NCBI GenBank assembly: GCA_032622095.1
Contig: CP136067.1
Span: 99,004,707-99,068,706, forward strand
From: Siphonodentalium dalli
Lineage: Eukaryota > Mollusca > Scaphopoda > Gadilida > Siphonodentaliidae
DNA: 64,000 bases
Direction: 5' to 3'
The translations under genes were made by a program, and so were the position numbers. The notes below the pieces were generated by a model that was given only the letters and a program-made list of their open reading frames with translations, searched no databases and had not been told where the DNA came from. This document shows positions 32,590-44,633 of the stretch, piece by piece. Within the stretch, counting starts at the first letter, position 1. Every line of letters starts with the position of its first letter.

Positions 32590-34640
32590 GCAGCCAATCC
32601 CTTCGCTTCCATCCTTTCTCAGATTCCCAAATCTGCAGTTGGTATTGATATCTGTATTGTACAAGGAGACATCCAGAGACAACGCTGAGTAAAAATATAG
32701 GCGACAATGCTGTGAGGTCATTAATTTCATATTCACAATAATTCACTCGGAAGTTTCCGACAGTTTTACTCTGTAATATACGCCCATATAAGTATCAGTT
32801 TGCGTGAATGAGTTGCCGTTTGCATATAAGTATTGTATCGCAATGATCAATACAATAGGAAGGTTCTGTTAGAATAGCTAGGCGTGTATCTGTACTGTGG
32901 TCTGTTTTCCCACTTACCATCTGTGGATGCGGAAATGGTTGTCCATTCCACCGTCTAACCATCTAAATCAAGTACTTGTTGAAGAACGCGGTTGCTGTAT
33001 TTTAGATGATCAAGCAAATGTTCATAGATTTGGTCCAATAAAACTAAAACCTATATATTGACAAGTGTACAACAAAAGTTACTATTTAACATTAGGGGTC
33101 GTATGTATGAAGCCAATCCCTTCGCCCACAGTGTTTAATAGATGTACACATATAGACATCCATGCAGAGATAACGCTTAAAATAGGTATCTCTCCCATGA
33201 GCAGTATACTTATTTCTTCCAACATATAGTACGGATATATTGACAAGTATACTGCCAAGTCACTATTAAACAATAGTTTCGAATCTACAGTTGGGTTTAA
33301 TAGCTGTACATGGAGACATCCCCAGATAACGATGAATACATCCTGAGAAAATCCTGCGAGGTCTTTAATTTACAAATCACAATAATTCACTCTGAAGTTT
33401 CCGACAGTTTTACTCTGTAATAAACTCCCATATAAGTCTTGGTTTGAGCGAATGAGTTGCCGTTTGTAGCCAATGATTGTATCGGAATGATCAATACAAT
33501 AGGAAGGTTCTGTTCGAATAGCTAGGCGTGTATGTGTACAGTTTTCCCACTTACCGGATGCGGAAATAGTTGTCCATTCCATCGTCTAACCATCTTAATC
33601 AAGTACTTGTTGAAGAACGCGGTTGCTGTATTTTAGATGATCAAGCAAATGTTCATAGATTTGGTTCAATAAAACTAAAACCTATATATTGACAAGTGTA
33701 CAACAAAAGTTACTATGTAGCATCAGTTTCGTATGTATGAAGCCAATCCCTTCGCCTATACAGTCTTTCTTATATTCCCGAATATATATACAGTTGGGTT
33801 AATAGCTGTATACAAGGAGACATTCCGAGGCAACGCTGAATATAGGAACATCTCCCATATATGAGCACTGTACGTATTTCTTGAAAAACATATAGTTCGT
33901 ATATATTGACAAGTGTACTAAAAAAGTAATTATTAAAAATTAGTTTCCTATGTATGAAGCCAATCTCTTCGCCTCCAGTTTTGTCTTTTATTCCCGATTC
34001 TGCAGTTGGATTTAATAGCTGTACAAGGAGATATTCCAGGCAACGCTGAATATAGTAACCTCTCATGTGAGCAGTATATACGTATTTCATGCAACATAGT
34101 TATATCGTACGGATATATTGACAAGTGTATACTACAATAGTAACTATTAAAAATTAGCTTGGTATGTATGAAGCCGATACCTTCGCCTCCAGTTTTTCTT
34201 ATTTTCCCGAATCTGCAAATGGGTTTAATAGATGTACAAGGAGACATTCCAAGAGACGCTGAATATAGGAACCTATCATTTGAGAAGTATACGTATTTCT
34301 TGCAACATATAGTACGGATATACTGACATGTGTACTACAAAAGTAACTATTAAACATTAGTTTCGTATGAATGAAGCCAATCCCTTCGCCTCCAGATTTT
34401 TCTTATATTGTCGAATCTGAAGTTGGGTTTAATAGCTATACAAGGAGACATCCCTAGACAACGCTGAATATAGGAACCAATCCTGCGAGGTCTTTAATTT
34501 ACAAATCACAATAATTCACTCTGAAGTTTCCGACAGTTTTACTCTGTAATAAACTCCCATATAAGTCTTGGTTTGAGCGAATGAGTTGCCGTTTGCAGCC
34601 AATGATTGTATCGGAATGATCAATACAAAAGGGAGGCTCG
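32590..34640. repeat. nested tandem array: ~635-bp duplication plus ~212-bp units
   Basis: Two adjacent segments of about 635 bp (from about 32625 and 33261) share AATAATTCACTC, GAAGTTTCCGAC, TAGCTAGGCGTGTAT and TTGAAGAACGCGGTTGCTGT in the same order. From 33730 a shorter unit takes over: GTATGTATGAAGCCAATC recurs at about 33730, 33949 and 34163 (and diverged at 34367), spacing 204-219 bp. Each unit contains CAGTTGGGTTTAATAGCTGT and a GAGACATTCC...CAACGCTGAATATAG block. The array ends with a third copy of the AATAATTCACTC segment at 34510-34620. Short minus-strand frames here are repeats of one another and not counted as genes. Confidence 0.8.
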
Positions 34641-35014
34641 ACTGGAGGAGGAGGTCCATTCAATCGCTTGTTGCAAATGTTCGATTTTTGCGGGTCGTTA
34701 TTTGCGTAGGACCGGAGCGATCTATAAGACTAGCCAATTGAACGAACACACGGAAACTTGCCAAGGCACTTTATATCAGAGGCTGCGTGTCTAAGTGTTT
34801 ACCATTTGTAAAAAGACAAACGTGGTGCTAGCGCGGCGACGCAGGACTCATCCGGAGTAACAAGGACAGCGGACACTGCACTGCATACTGCACCGGGCAC
34901 GCCGGAGTATTTCCGTTCTAAAGACGTTGGTATTTGTGTAATTACCAATTAGCTCCTAACTTGGCGTTTCCTGATCTCGTTAACAGTTTATTTTTCACAG
35001 AACTTTAACACATC
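34641..35014 (+). promoter_or_regulatory. upstream region / possible 5' UTR of the secreted-protein exon
   Basis: More CpG-containing and non-repetitive compared with its surroundings. A good acceptor (TTTATTTTTCACAG, ending 35000) lies 14 bp before the ATG at 35015, implying a spliced 5' UTR whose first exon may lie at about 34800-34930. No TATA box is evident. Confidence 0.35.
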
Positions 35015-35131
35015 ATGAGCTGGTCACTGTCTCTTCTCGTTTCTTTCATCAGCGTTGGAATTGTTTTCGCCAAATTCAACAACAGAATTTACGAGCATGG
35101 CTGGGGTCTAACCAGGAGAAACAGTTATTCG
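35015..35131 (+). CDS. first coding exon of a putative secreted protein
   Basis: The ATG at 35015 opens 39 codons that end exactly at a strong donor (TCG|GTAAGT, intron from 35132), phase 0. Residues 1-19 (MSWSLSLLVSFISVGIVFA) form a clear signal peptide with a hydrophobic core and a small residue before a likely cleavage site. The mature start KFNNRIYEHGWGLTRRNSYS has a dibasic RR that could be a prohormone-type cleavage site or chance. A 5' UTR acceptor ends 14 bp upstream. The following 1 kb is MITE DNA, and I found no second exon in the window, so the intron may be long. Family unknown; a small secreted peptide or the N-terminus of a larger secreted or membrane protein are both possible. 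Confidence 0.5.
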
Positions 35132-35193
35132 GTAAGTTATAGATATGTAGTTGATATAGATACCATGACTTGTTTTTAAATGTACACATTCCA

Positions 35194-35631
35194 TTTAAAG
35201 ATGCTCTGACCGATTTTACACCAGATTGGTCAAAACTTCCTAAGTAACTTTTTCAGCTCACCGCGGGCAAAAGTAAAATGAAAAATACTCGCAATCACTA
35301 TCATTTGTATCGCACAAATTTCGTGATCGTCCGTCATTTTTGCGTTGGAAACGAGTAAAAAAGGCTCATAAAGGATTACGCTCTTTATTTCATTCCGCTT
35401 TTGGGCGACAGAAGCGTGGAGACCCTTTATAAGAGACGAGCATATGATTGTTTGCTAAGATGACAAACATTAAAAAAAGGTGTTGTTAAACCTTCCTCTT
35501 TAGGAAGTCGATAGCTGGTCACCAAAGCCTCCTATTATTGGGCTCATGGATTCTATTTAATTATTTTCTGGTATATAACATGTATGTACAGGTTGCGATT
35601 TTTAGTGTCAAAGTGGGCTGGCCATCTTTAA
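35194..35631. mobile_element. MITE (family 'CGCTCTTTAT'), copy 1
   Basis: Ends TTTAAAGATGCTCTGACC and GGCTGGCCATCTTTAA are short inverted repeats around AAAGATG. The interior has TTACGCTCTTTATTTCATTC, CGCTTTTGGGCGACAGAAGC and CCCTTTATAAGAG. It abuts copy 2 and lies in the putative first intron of the secreted-protein gene. Confidence 0.7.
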
Positions 35632-35998
35632 CACAAAATAGTTTAGAATTCCCTAATCCAATTTGCCGCTTACTATGATAATGAAAAGGAAAAATACTTG
35701 CAATCCTTATAATTCGTATCACACAGGGATCACAAAACTCCACAAAATCGTACAGAACTGAACGTCGAAAACTATCACAAACTTGTAACGCTCTTTATTA
35801 TCTACCACTTTTGGAGCGGTGCGTGGACTCTCTTTTAAGAGGCGGTAATGCTGAAATTCAAAACGTGGTTAAATTTCCCTGTTTGAAAGTTGATATCTGG
35901 ACAACATAATGGGTTCATTGGTTCGATCTAATTATTTGTTGGTAAAACACACATATGAAAGGTATTTTATGGTTTGAAATCGGATGGGGAATCTTTAA
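35632..35998. mobile_element. MITE (family 'CGCTCTTTAT'), copy 2
   Basis: A diverged second copy directly after copy 1: AACGCTCTTTATTATCTACC, ACTTTTGGAGCGGTGCGTGG, GAAAGTTGATATCTGG, ending GGATGGGGAATCTTTAA. A third, right-truncated copy is at 57440-57690. Confidence 0.65.
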
Positions 35999-36164
35999 AT
36001 ACGTAAATACGAACTATAAGTAACATTTTATCGCCAAAAAATGAATTTATCACGTTTCACGTGTAATTTTTTGTCGGGCGCTCGAAAATCAAATGGTCAC
36101 CTGCGATGAAGATCGTCTATGATATCGTTGTTAAATACTGGTGTGGTAACTTTCAAGTTCAATT

Positions 36165-36795
36165 CTCTATCATATTCCACCAGTACAAAACCTTGGAACT
36201 TTTTTAAGTTTTGACATGGAACCTTATAAAGTCGAAACAATAACGCGGGCAATATAGTTCTTAGATATCTGTTCCTTAATAATGTACTTCACTGTAGGTG
36301 AATGTATCAACTCAAAATTGCATGCTGTTATGTGACTTTTGTGAGCCGATATCGCAATAAACATTGAATTAATTACCCAGGAGAAATGTCATAATTGTAA
36401 ACGACGCAAAGCATAATCGCTCACAAATTCACTTTAATCTTGAAATTTTGAGTTATACTTCACTGTAGGTGAATGTATCAACTCAAAATTGCATGCTGTT
36501 ATGTGACTTTTGTGAGCCGATATCGCAATAAACATTGAATTAATTACCCAGGAGAAATGTCATAATTGTAAACGACGCAAAGCATACTCGCTAACAAATT
36601 CACTTTAATCTTGAAATTTCGAGTTGGGACCTTCACCTACAGTCAAGTACATTATTAAGGGACATGTAATAACTAAGAAATATATTCCCCGCATTATTTT
36701 TTTCGACTTTAAAAGGTTCCCTGTCAAAACTTCAGAAAGTTCCAAGGTTTTGTACTGGTGGAATATGATCTCTATACGGGCGTTAGCCAGAGTAG
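36165..36795. mobile_element. foldback element FB-3 with internal 171-bp tandem duplication
   Basis: The left arm (36165-36275: CATATTCCACCAGTACAAAA, CCTTGGAAC, CTTATAAAGTCGAAA) is inverted at about 36640-36780 (TTCCAAGG, TTTTGTACTGGTGGAATATG). Between the arms a 171-bp unit is present twice (36287-36457, 36458-36628), nearly identical over ACTGTAGGTGAATGTATCAA, TGTGAGCCGATATCGCAATA and CATAATTGTAAACGACGCAA. A single-unit copy lies at 60430-60850, and another copy is interrupted at 38690-43570. Confidence 0.82.
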
Positions 36796-38689
36796 AGATT
36801 CATGGCATCATCTATTCGCTCTCTTATTCTAATAATTAATTCACGGTGTGGGATAACGCGCAATCGGTTGATAAATGTATCGACTACCATCGGGGACTCT
36901 ATGAACTATATGAATAGGTTTACCAAAGTGAGATATTTATCAGATGTTTCATCTTTCCGCACCAAAGCTATTTATTTGACCATATCAGGACCAATCTAAT
37001 AAACAACGCTTTTTGTTGCATGCTGTAGAAAAACTGACATATCCCTTTCTATATACTAAATGGACTCTCCCAGTAAGATAAATAGTGTACATCGGAATGG
37101 TCTATTATTCATTTGGAACGATATTAAGGTGTTAAAGCAGACGACATATATAAATAAAAATGCAAAGGGGCACAATTTATTGAGGGAAACGGTTCGTTTG
37201 TTGAACGTATTATCTGAACATTTCCTATGGGATAAATACTCATCAATGATGCATGCTTTGGCATAGAATAGAAGACCTCTAATGTGTAGCAATTCTATTC
37301 GAAATTCCGTATGGAATTGGGACGAATTTGAGATCCTTTTTATCACATAATCACATTTTAGTAAGGAAAACGATCTCTAAGCGGCTGGGGTTAAAAACAT
37401 TAATACACGTGTGTTTATTTCCTTATCACAACCAAAGAGGAAGCTAAGAAACATTCAAGAAAAATATAGTTCCATTTTAAATGTGTCTTTTCGTGTTAGC
37501 ATAATTGTTGCGTCCATGCCTCCATAAGTGCATGGTATAAATTTATGGTATAAAAACTATTCGCTTTTTGCGCCTTTATTTCAAAGTCAACACTAAATAA
37601 CCCAAAATAAATTGAATATTATAATTTTATTTTCATTAACATAATAATAATAATGATTGATAGCATTGTCCTAAGCTCTTACGTCAATGCGCGTGCCGTA
37701 CCATAGGTCTTACTACAATACATGAGGCCGGGTTTAGGGGGCTAATAGTGTGATAAAGGGTTATATATCGTCCGTATAATTTAAATTCGTGTACATGTAT
37801 TTATCAACCAACTGCTGTCAAATGGTATCAGGTTATCTGCAGAACGCACGTAGCAATAGAGAGCGTTCTCTGTTGTGTCTTTCTGGTAGGAAACTATAAA
37901 AAATGTTAGCCTTTCTATTGTGTGCACAGGTGTTGGCCCTTAATAAATTACGTCGCTTCAGTAAGTCTATTGTGTACATCATATAATCCACATATGAGTA
38001 TATGTATTTAATGGGCTGAATTGATACACAGAACAACATACAGGCAAGAACGAAATACAGGTAAGTCGATACGTGGAGCATATAGTCGCCCAGCCTCGAA
38101 GTTGACTTAGTAACTATTCGCTTTTTGCGCCTTATGGTAATTAAACTTGGCAGACATATGCACGAAATATATTGATGCACGGACTTTATTTCTCAGAAGA
38201 GATTTATCGGTTGCGGAAGTAATAGAAGTGTATTGAAAATTCAAATAAATGTTCTGGACAAACACTCTTTATGTGTTTTACCATATTAGGAAAATTAAAC
38301 TACAGACGAACTTTATTATGACATGCAATGTACCAGTGAATAATATATTGGATACATCGGAGACGACAATTTATACCATGTACTTATGGAGGCATGGACG
38401 CAGTATGAGTGTTTATTGTCTTTATTGCTTCAGATGAGCTTGCATCAGTGAGCGTGAACAAATGCTCATTTGTTATGGCATACAGCCCTATAATACGAGT
38501 AAATCGACAATATTAGTCCACATTAATGACCATGTGCATTATTCATAATGCCAACAACGGTCATAAATGCACCATTTATAGAATAATAGACTTGATCGAA
38601 CATGTAATGATAATTGCACAGAGATGGATGCATGCGTTATAGTGCTCTTCGCAATGTGACACTGACAACTAGATTATGCAATGAATCTC
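36796..38689. other. gene-free stretch with one distant inverted repeat
   Basis: AT-rich. A 31-bp segment at 37513-37543 (CGTCCATGCCTCCATAAGTG...) is inverted at 38371-38401 with one or two mismatches, and AACTATTCGCTTTTTGCGCC occurs directly at about 37556 and 38113. An old MITE of about 0.9 kb may span these. No coding frame with known motifs. Confidence 0.4.
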
Positions 38690-38939
38690 TACTTTAGCCT
38701 TGCCGCAGAGATCATATTCCACCAGTACAACAATTGGGAACTGTATTATGTTCCGATCCCTTCTGACAGGGAACTATATAACATTGAACAAACAAGGCAG
38801 AGAATATAATTTGTTAATACTTATTCCTCAATAATCTTCTTCACATTAGCGCGTGGTCCCGGCTACATATATAGCATGCTTTTCTGTGAATTCCATAATT
38901 GTAAGCGACGCAAAGAAAAATCGTTCACAAAGTCACTTA
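38690..38939. mobile_element. foldback FB-3 copy, left part (interrupted)
   Basis: GATCATATTCCACCAGTACA ... GACAGGGAAC ... CATAATTGTAAGCGACGCAA ... CGTTCACAAAGTCACTTA follows the FB-3 order seen at 36165-36450. It stops at TTA (38937-38939), where three TIR elements follow. The right part resumes at 43426. Confidence 0.75.
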
Positions 38940-40305
38940 GGGTGGATACACACATGCATGTAATCTCTGTAAATATCGTGTATTTGGCGTTTTACATGGA
39001 TCATACATACCGTGTAATATGTGTCCGCTGACAACCCAATCATTGCGACTGTGTTTGACCACAGTGAGTTAAACTCTGAACCGCTGAAGAGTCGTTGACT
39101 GGGACGAAGTCGTCAGGCCGCTTAAAATAATTATTCGCGCGATAACTCAAATGGTCGATCGACGTTCTGTTTAAATCATTGTCAGTCTTCTATTGATGTT
39201 AATACCAGTGATGGCCTCTTCCCCAACGCAGGGGGCTATGACCCCCAACATGCACGGGGAGCTATATTATCCCAGAAGCTACCGAATTCACTATTGCATA
39301 TTTCCTCGACGCGGGGTGTGCATGCAGCACCCTGAGTCCTGACACCCTGCTTTATAAATATCGTAGTCATGTCTGTCGTGTCTGTTTTCTACAAGTGATT
39401 AATCTAATATGCAGCAATTTATGCTATTCATATAATTATGAACATATTATACAGCTTTAAATTTGAATGCATGGTGTTGCTGTTTGTCTTCATTCGGCGA
39501 AAGGGTTGCCAAGCTACGAGTTCCCAACTACGTCACCTTTCCTCTCTTGTGTTATACAGTTATACATGTATACGCAAATTTTACAACTATGGAATATTTA
39601 AGTCAAACATTATATTGTAATTCTTGCCCAGATAATCCCGGTTGATACATTCAATTAACTCCCTTAGTTATTGGAAGCTTTCGAGAACCAGCCCCTCCCC
39701 AATCATGGATTATGGTCGAAAATGTTATAATTCAAGCTTGTGACAGTTAGGAGCTTGTTCAACCTTTGGCTTGAGAAACATATATATAAATGGGGGGGGG
39801 GTGGGTGTCACCCTTTTTAATTTCAACGCTGTACCTGCATTATTTTTTGGCGCTATAATGAATATCTGCAATCCCAATTGAATTAATGTTACACATGACC
39901 TCGCTCTCAAATAATCAGAGAAATCTCAACAAGCCGGTATCATCCTATACAAGAATTCTGCATATTTTATTTTTGTTTTGGATTACCCTGTTTCCAAGAA
40001 ATGACAGAAACAAATCAAGTATAAAATCGACCGGCTCTAATCCACTTTTCGAAATGAATTATAACTCGTGAAAAACAGCAACATATATCAGACAAGAATT
40101 ACTCATTTCGGCATCCATGAAAGAAGACATGTTTATGACTGGCCTGAAATTTCTTGATGGAAGTTTGTTTGATAATGGCTTATAACTACTCACTGGTGAA
40201 ATTGACCTCTCGCGCGCCGGTGATTCATTTTCTCAATTATTGGTGTGGCCATGTAAAATACATGTATTTTACATACAGACATTACATGCATGTGTGTATC
40301 CACCC
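38940..40305. mobile_element. TIR element H (Harbinger-like ends), copy 1
   Basis: Ends GGGTGGATACACACATGCAT then GTAAT and the perfect inverse at 40281-40305. Flanked by TTA on both sides (38937-38939, 40306-40308). TTA/TAA 3-bp targets and G-rich ends fit the PIF/Harbinger superfamily. The 1366 bp have no transposase frame, so this is a non-autonomous element. Same orientation as copy 2 and nearly identical to it. Confidence 0.85.
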
Positions 40306-40308
40306 TTA

Positions 40309-41677
40309 GGGTGGATACACACATGCATGTAATCTCTGTAAATATCGTGTATTTGGAGTTTTACATGGATCATACACACCGTGTAATATGTGTCCGCTGA
40401 CAACCCAATCATTGCGACTGTGTTTGACCACAGTGAGTTAAACTCTGAACCTCTGAAGAGCCGTTGACTGGGACGAAGTCGTCAGGCCGCTTAAAATAAT
40501 TATTCGCGCGATAACTGAAATGGTCGACGTTCTGTTTAAATCATTGTCAGTATTATATTGATGTTAATACCAGTGATGGCCTCTTCCCCAACGCAGGGGG
40601 ATATGACCCCAACATGCACGGGGAGCTATATTATCCCAGAAGCTACCGAATTCACCATTGCATATTTCCTCGACGGGGGTGTGCACGCAGCACCCTGAGT
40701 CCTGACACCCTGCTTTATAAATATCGTAGTCATGTCTGTCGTGTCTGTTTTCTACGAGTGATTAATCTAATATGCAGCAATTTATGCTATTCATATAATT
40801 ATGAACATATTATACAGCTTTAAATTTGAATGCATGGTGTTGCTGTTTGTCTTCATTCGGCGAAAGGGTTGCCTAGCTACGAGTTCCCAACTACGTCACC
40901 TTTCCTCTCTTGTGTTATACAGTTATACATGTATACGCAAAATTTACAACTATGGAATATTTAAGTAAAACATTATATTGTAATTCTTGCCCAGATAATT
41001 CCGGCTGATACATTCAATTAACTCTCTTAGTTATTGGAAGCTTTCGAGAACCAGCCCCTCCCCCCAATCATGGATTATGGTCGAAAATGTTATAATTCAA
41101 GCTTGTGACAGGTAGGAGCTTGTTCAACCTTTGGCTTGAGAAACATATATATAAATGGGGGGGGGGGGGGGGGTGTGTCACTCTTTTTAATTTCAACGCT
41201 GTACCTGCATTATTTTTTGGCGCTATAATGAATATTTGCAATCCCAATTGAATTATTGTTATCACATGAGCTCGCTCTCAAATTATCAGAGAAATCTCAC
41301 CAAGCCGGTATCATCCTATAAAAGAATTCTGCATATTTTATTTTTGTTTTGGATGACCCTGTTTCCAAGAAATGACAGAAACAAATCAAGTATAAAATCG
41401 ACCAGCTCTAATCCACTTTTCGAAATGAATTATAACTCGTGACATAACAGCAACATATATCAGACAATAATTACTCATTTCGGCATCCATGAAAGAAGAC
41501 ATGTTTATGACTGGCCTGAAATTTCTTGATGGCAGTTTGTTTGATAATGGCTTATAACTACTCACTGGTGAAATTGACCTCTCGCGCGCAGGTGATTAAT
41601 TTTGTCAATTATTGGTGTGGCCATGTAAAATACATGTATTTTACATACAGACATTACATGCATGTGTGTATCCACCC
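40309..41677. mobile_element. TIR element H, copy 2
   Basis: 1369 bp, direct repeat of copy 1 with scattered differences (for example a longer G run near 41158-41172 and small indels). Its left end abuts copy 1 through the single TTA at 40306-40308 and its right end abuts copy 3 through TTA at 41678-41680. Confidence 0.85.
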
Positions 41678-41680
41678 TTA

Positions 41681-43425
41681 GGGTGGATACACATATGCAT
41701 GTAATGTCTGTATGTATTTTACATGGTCACACCAATCATTGATAGCATTAATCGCCTGTCCGCGATCGTTCCATTTCAAGAGGCGAGACCAGTGAGTAGT
41801 TATAAGCCAAAATCAAACTAACTGTTATCAAGAGATTTCAGGCCAGTCATAAACATGTCTTTTTTCATGGGTGCCGAAATGAATAAATCCTGTCTGATAT
41901 CTGTTGCTGTTTTTCACGAGTTTTAGTTCATTTCGAAAAGTGGATTTGAGTCTGTCGATTTTATACTTGATTTGTTTCTCGTCATTTCTTGGAAACAGGG
42001 TCATCCAAAATAAAAATAAATGTGTAGACTTTTGAAGCTCTTTTAGGACGATTGTGATACATGAGTGTTTAATGCCCCACACACTGACTCCCAATTTAAT
42101 CTCGTCCAGCAAAACCCGAACGGCTCTCTGGCTCCACATTTTGGAAGTGCTATATTAATACACATGGCAATCAACTAACTCATACATGGTGAATTCCTTG
42201 TTAAGTGATTTAGCCTAATCGGACAACGCTGAATCTAGTCAGGATAAGGATATTTGTTTCTCGACTATGCATGGCCTCAGCTCAAATTTTAACAATCCGA
42301 TGGTGCTCTCATGCCTTGAAAAATTAAGGCATTGGAAAATTAAGACAGACAGTACCATTTTGTTGAGATTGCTCGGATAATTTGAGGGCGAGCTCATGTG
42401 ATAACTTTCAATTGGGATTTCCTTGCATATATCCATTACAGCGCCAAAAACATTAATGCAGGTACAGCGTTGAAAGAAAAAAGAGTCACCCCCCATTTTA
42501 ACCCAGAATTTACAGAGCAGTACAATTTGTACAAATGTACATGTTTCTCAGGCCAAAGGATGAACAAGTTCCTAACTGTCACCATTTTAGCCTGTACAGG
42601 CTTGAATTATCACATTTTGGACTATAATCCATGATTGGGGGAGGGGGTTGGTTCTCGAAAGTTTCGAATAACTAAGGGATTTAGTTGAATGTATCGGCCG
42701 GGATTATCTGGGCAAGAATGTACAACATAATGTTTTACTTAAATATTCCATAGTTGTAAATTGTGCGTATATAAACACAAGAGAGGAAAGGTGACGTATA
42801 GTTGTGGACTCGTAGCAAGACAACCCTGTTCCCGAATGAAGACACACATGCAGCAACACCACCTTCGGTATACCTTCAAATTTAAAGCTGTACTAATATG
42901 TTCATAATTATATGAATAGCATCAATTGCTGCATATGAGATTAATCACTCGTAGCAAACAGGCACGACAGATATGACTGTCAACTATACAATATTTACAA
43001 ATCAGGGGTGGCTTCGTGGCTCCAGGGGGGTAGGACTCATGTTGCTGCATGCCCCCCTCCGGTCGATGAAATATGTAATGGTCAGTCCGGTAGCTTCTGG
43101 TATAATATAGCACCCATGTTGGGGATCATAGCTCCTGCATTGTGGAAATCCTGGGACCATCACTGGTATACAATCAAGAGAAGACTGACAATGATTTAAA
43201 CAGAACGTCCAACATTTGGGTTATCGCGCGAACAATTATTTTAAGCGGCCTGGCGACTTCGTCCAGTCAACGACTCTCTACACGTTCAGGGCTTTACGTA
43301 CTGTGGTCAAACATAGCCGCAATGATTGGGTTGTCAGCAGACACATATTACATGGTCTGTATGATCCATGTAAAACGCCAAATACACGATATTTACAGAG
43401 ATTACATGCATGTGTGTATCCACCC
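41681..43425. mobile_element. TIR element H, copy 3 (inverted, longer)
   Basis: Opposite orientation to copies 1-2: it ends with the inverse of their left part (TTATCGCGCGAACAATTATT, GACAACCCAATCATTGCGAC read inverted). At 1745 bp it is longer and more diverged. It is bounded by TTA at 41678-41680 and 43426-43428. No transposase seen. Confidence 0.8.
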
Positions 43426-43570
43426 TTACATGTAGATCTTGCAGCGAATATTTTTTTCAATTATATACACTTCCCTGTCACAATATAGGAAAGTTCCCAG
43501 GTTTTGTACTGGTTGACTATGATCAACGGGCGTAGTTTGAGCAGAGATTCATGGAAGGATCAAACTGACA
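43426..43570. mobile_element. foldback FB-3 copy, right part
   Basis: CTTCCCTGTCACAATATAGG, AAAGTTCCCAGGTTTTGTAC, TGGTTGACTATGATCAACGG and GAGCAGAGATTCATGG match the right arm of FB-3 at 36715-36800. It begins at the TTA that closes the H-element array. The stretch to 43800 has no feature. Confidence 0.7.
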
Positions 43571-43800
43571 ACATGGTCGAATGTATAGGAATTGAATAGA
43601 AAGTTACTTGGTGGTTTGAAACAAGATATTATGCCCGTTTTATTTCTGGTTCCGGGTATCAAAATAGGAAGATAAATACGTTCAATATTCATCTCGACAT
43701 ATAACTTACATCATGTCTCTACTCGGGCTATAGCCAAAGAGACCATACTCCATTATTATTGTTAACAAAGAAATATTCCCTGCGTTGTTTCTTCAGTGTT

Positions 43801-43890
43801 GGAAATGACTTGCAGATCGATTCGGGTGATTGGATTTTGACTCTGCCAGTCAAAACGAATGATCCCAATCGATCTGCAAGTCATTTCTTA
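43801..43890. mobile_element. short foldback hairpin
   Basis: GGAAATGACTTGCAGATCGA (left) is inverted as TCGATCTGCAAGTCATTTCT (right) with a spacer of about 45 bp containing a second small inversion (GATTTTGACT / AGTCAAAAC). The following stretch to 44630 contains no supported gene; a loose duplication (AAGCGTGTGCAAACGGTTAG / GAGCGTGCACACGATCGG) lies at 44000-44130. Confidence 0.65.
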
Positions 43891-44633
43891 TACTCATATA
43901 CCAGTACATTTTAATAAAACGTTAATAATTTAAACAACAGTTCAAAACTACCACATTGTAAGTAACATCTATTGTTCAAATTCCAACACAGTTTCCCAAT
44001 AACAACACGTCGCGAGCGCGTGCACACGATCGGCTTGAAGTGACGTAAGTGGTTCATCGCTTTTTGTTAAGTGGACACCACGGAGCAAGCGTGTGCAAAC
44101 GGTTAGCTTGAAGTGTAGGCGTTCGTCGCTTTTTATGAAGTGTCGACTTCAGTTATTGAGGTTGCAGAGGGTGTGTGATTAATACAGCTTACATATGTGA
44201 TTATGTATATCGATATTTCGCGTCTCTTATCCCAGCTTCAATATGTACGTCTACCTATCATATGGAGGTTACAATAACACTAAGCCATGTCAATTCAGGG
44301 TACGTTCAGGGTGCGTTCACACGCTGGAAAGTTTCCAAGGTATTTGTTTGCAGACATTTTGTCATAGAAAACCATTATGGTGCCAAAATATGAAAAACAC
44401 CATGAATATAAAATGCATATTTACCAAAGCTAACGACATAAGTAAAATGTATGTAGTCCACATGTAACGGTGCTACTAACACATTGCCTTATAAAACATG
44501 TATGATTGATTCTTGCTAGATAATTGCATGCTATTTACGGGGAAATTTCGATAGCATCGCTACTGGCAGAACTACATAGTATTTCCTTCTCAGGTTATTA
44601 GCTGTGGGCCATAAGCATTTTGCATTCGGTTTC

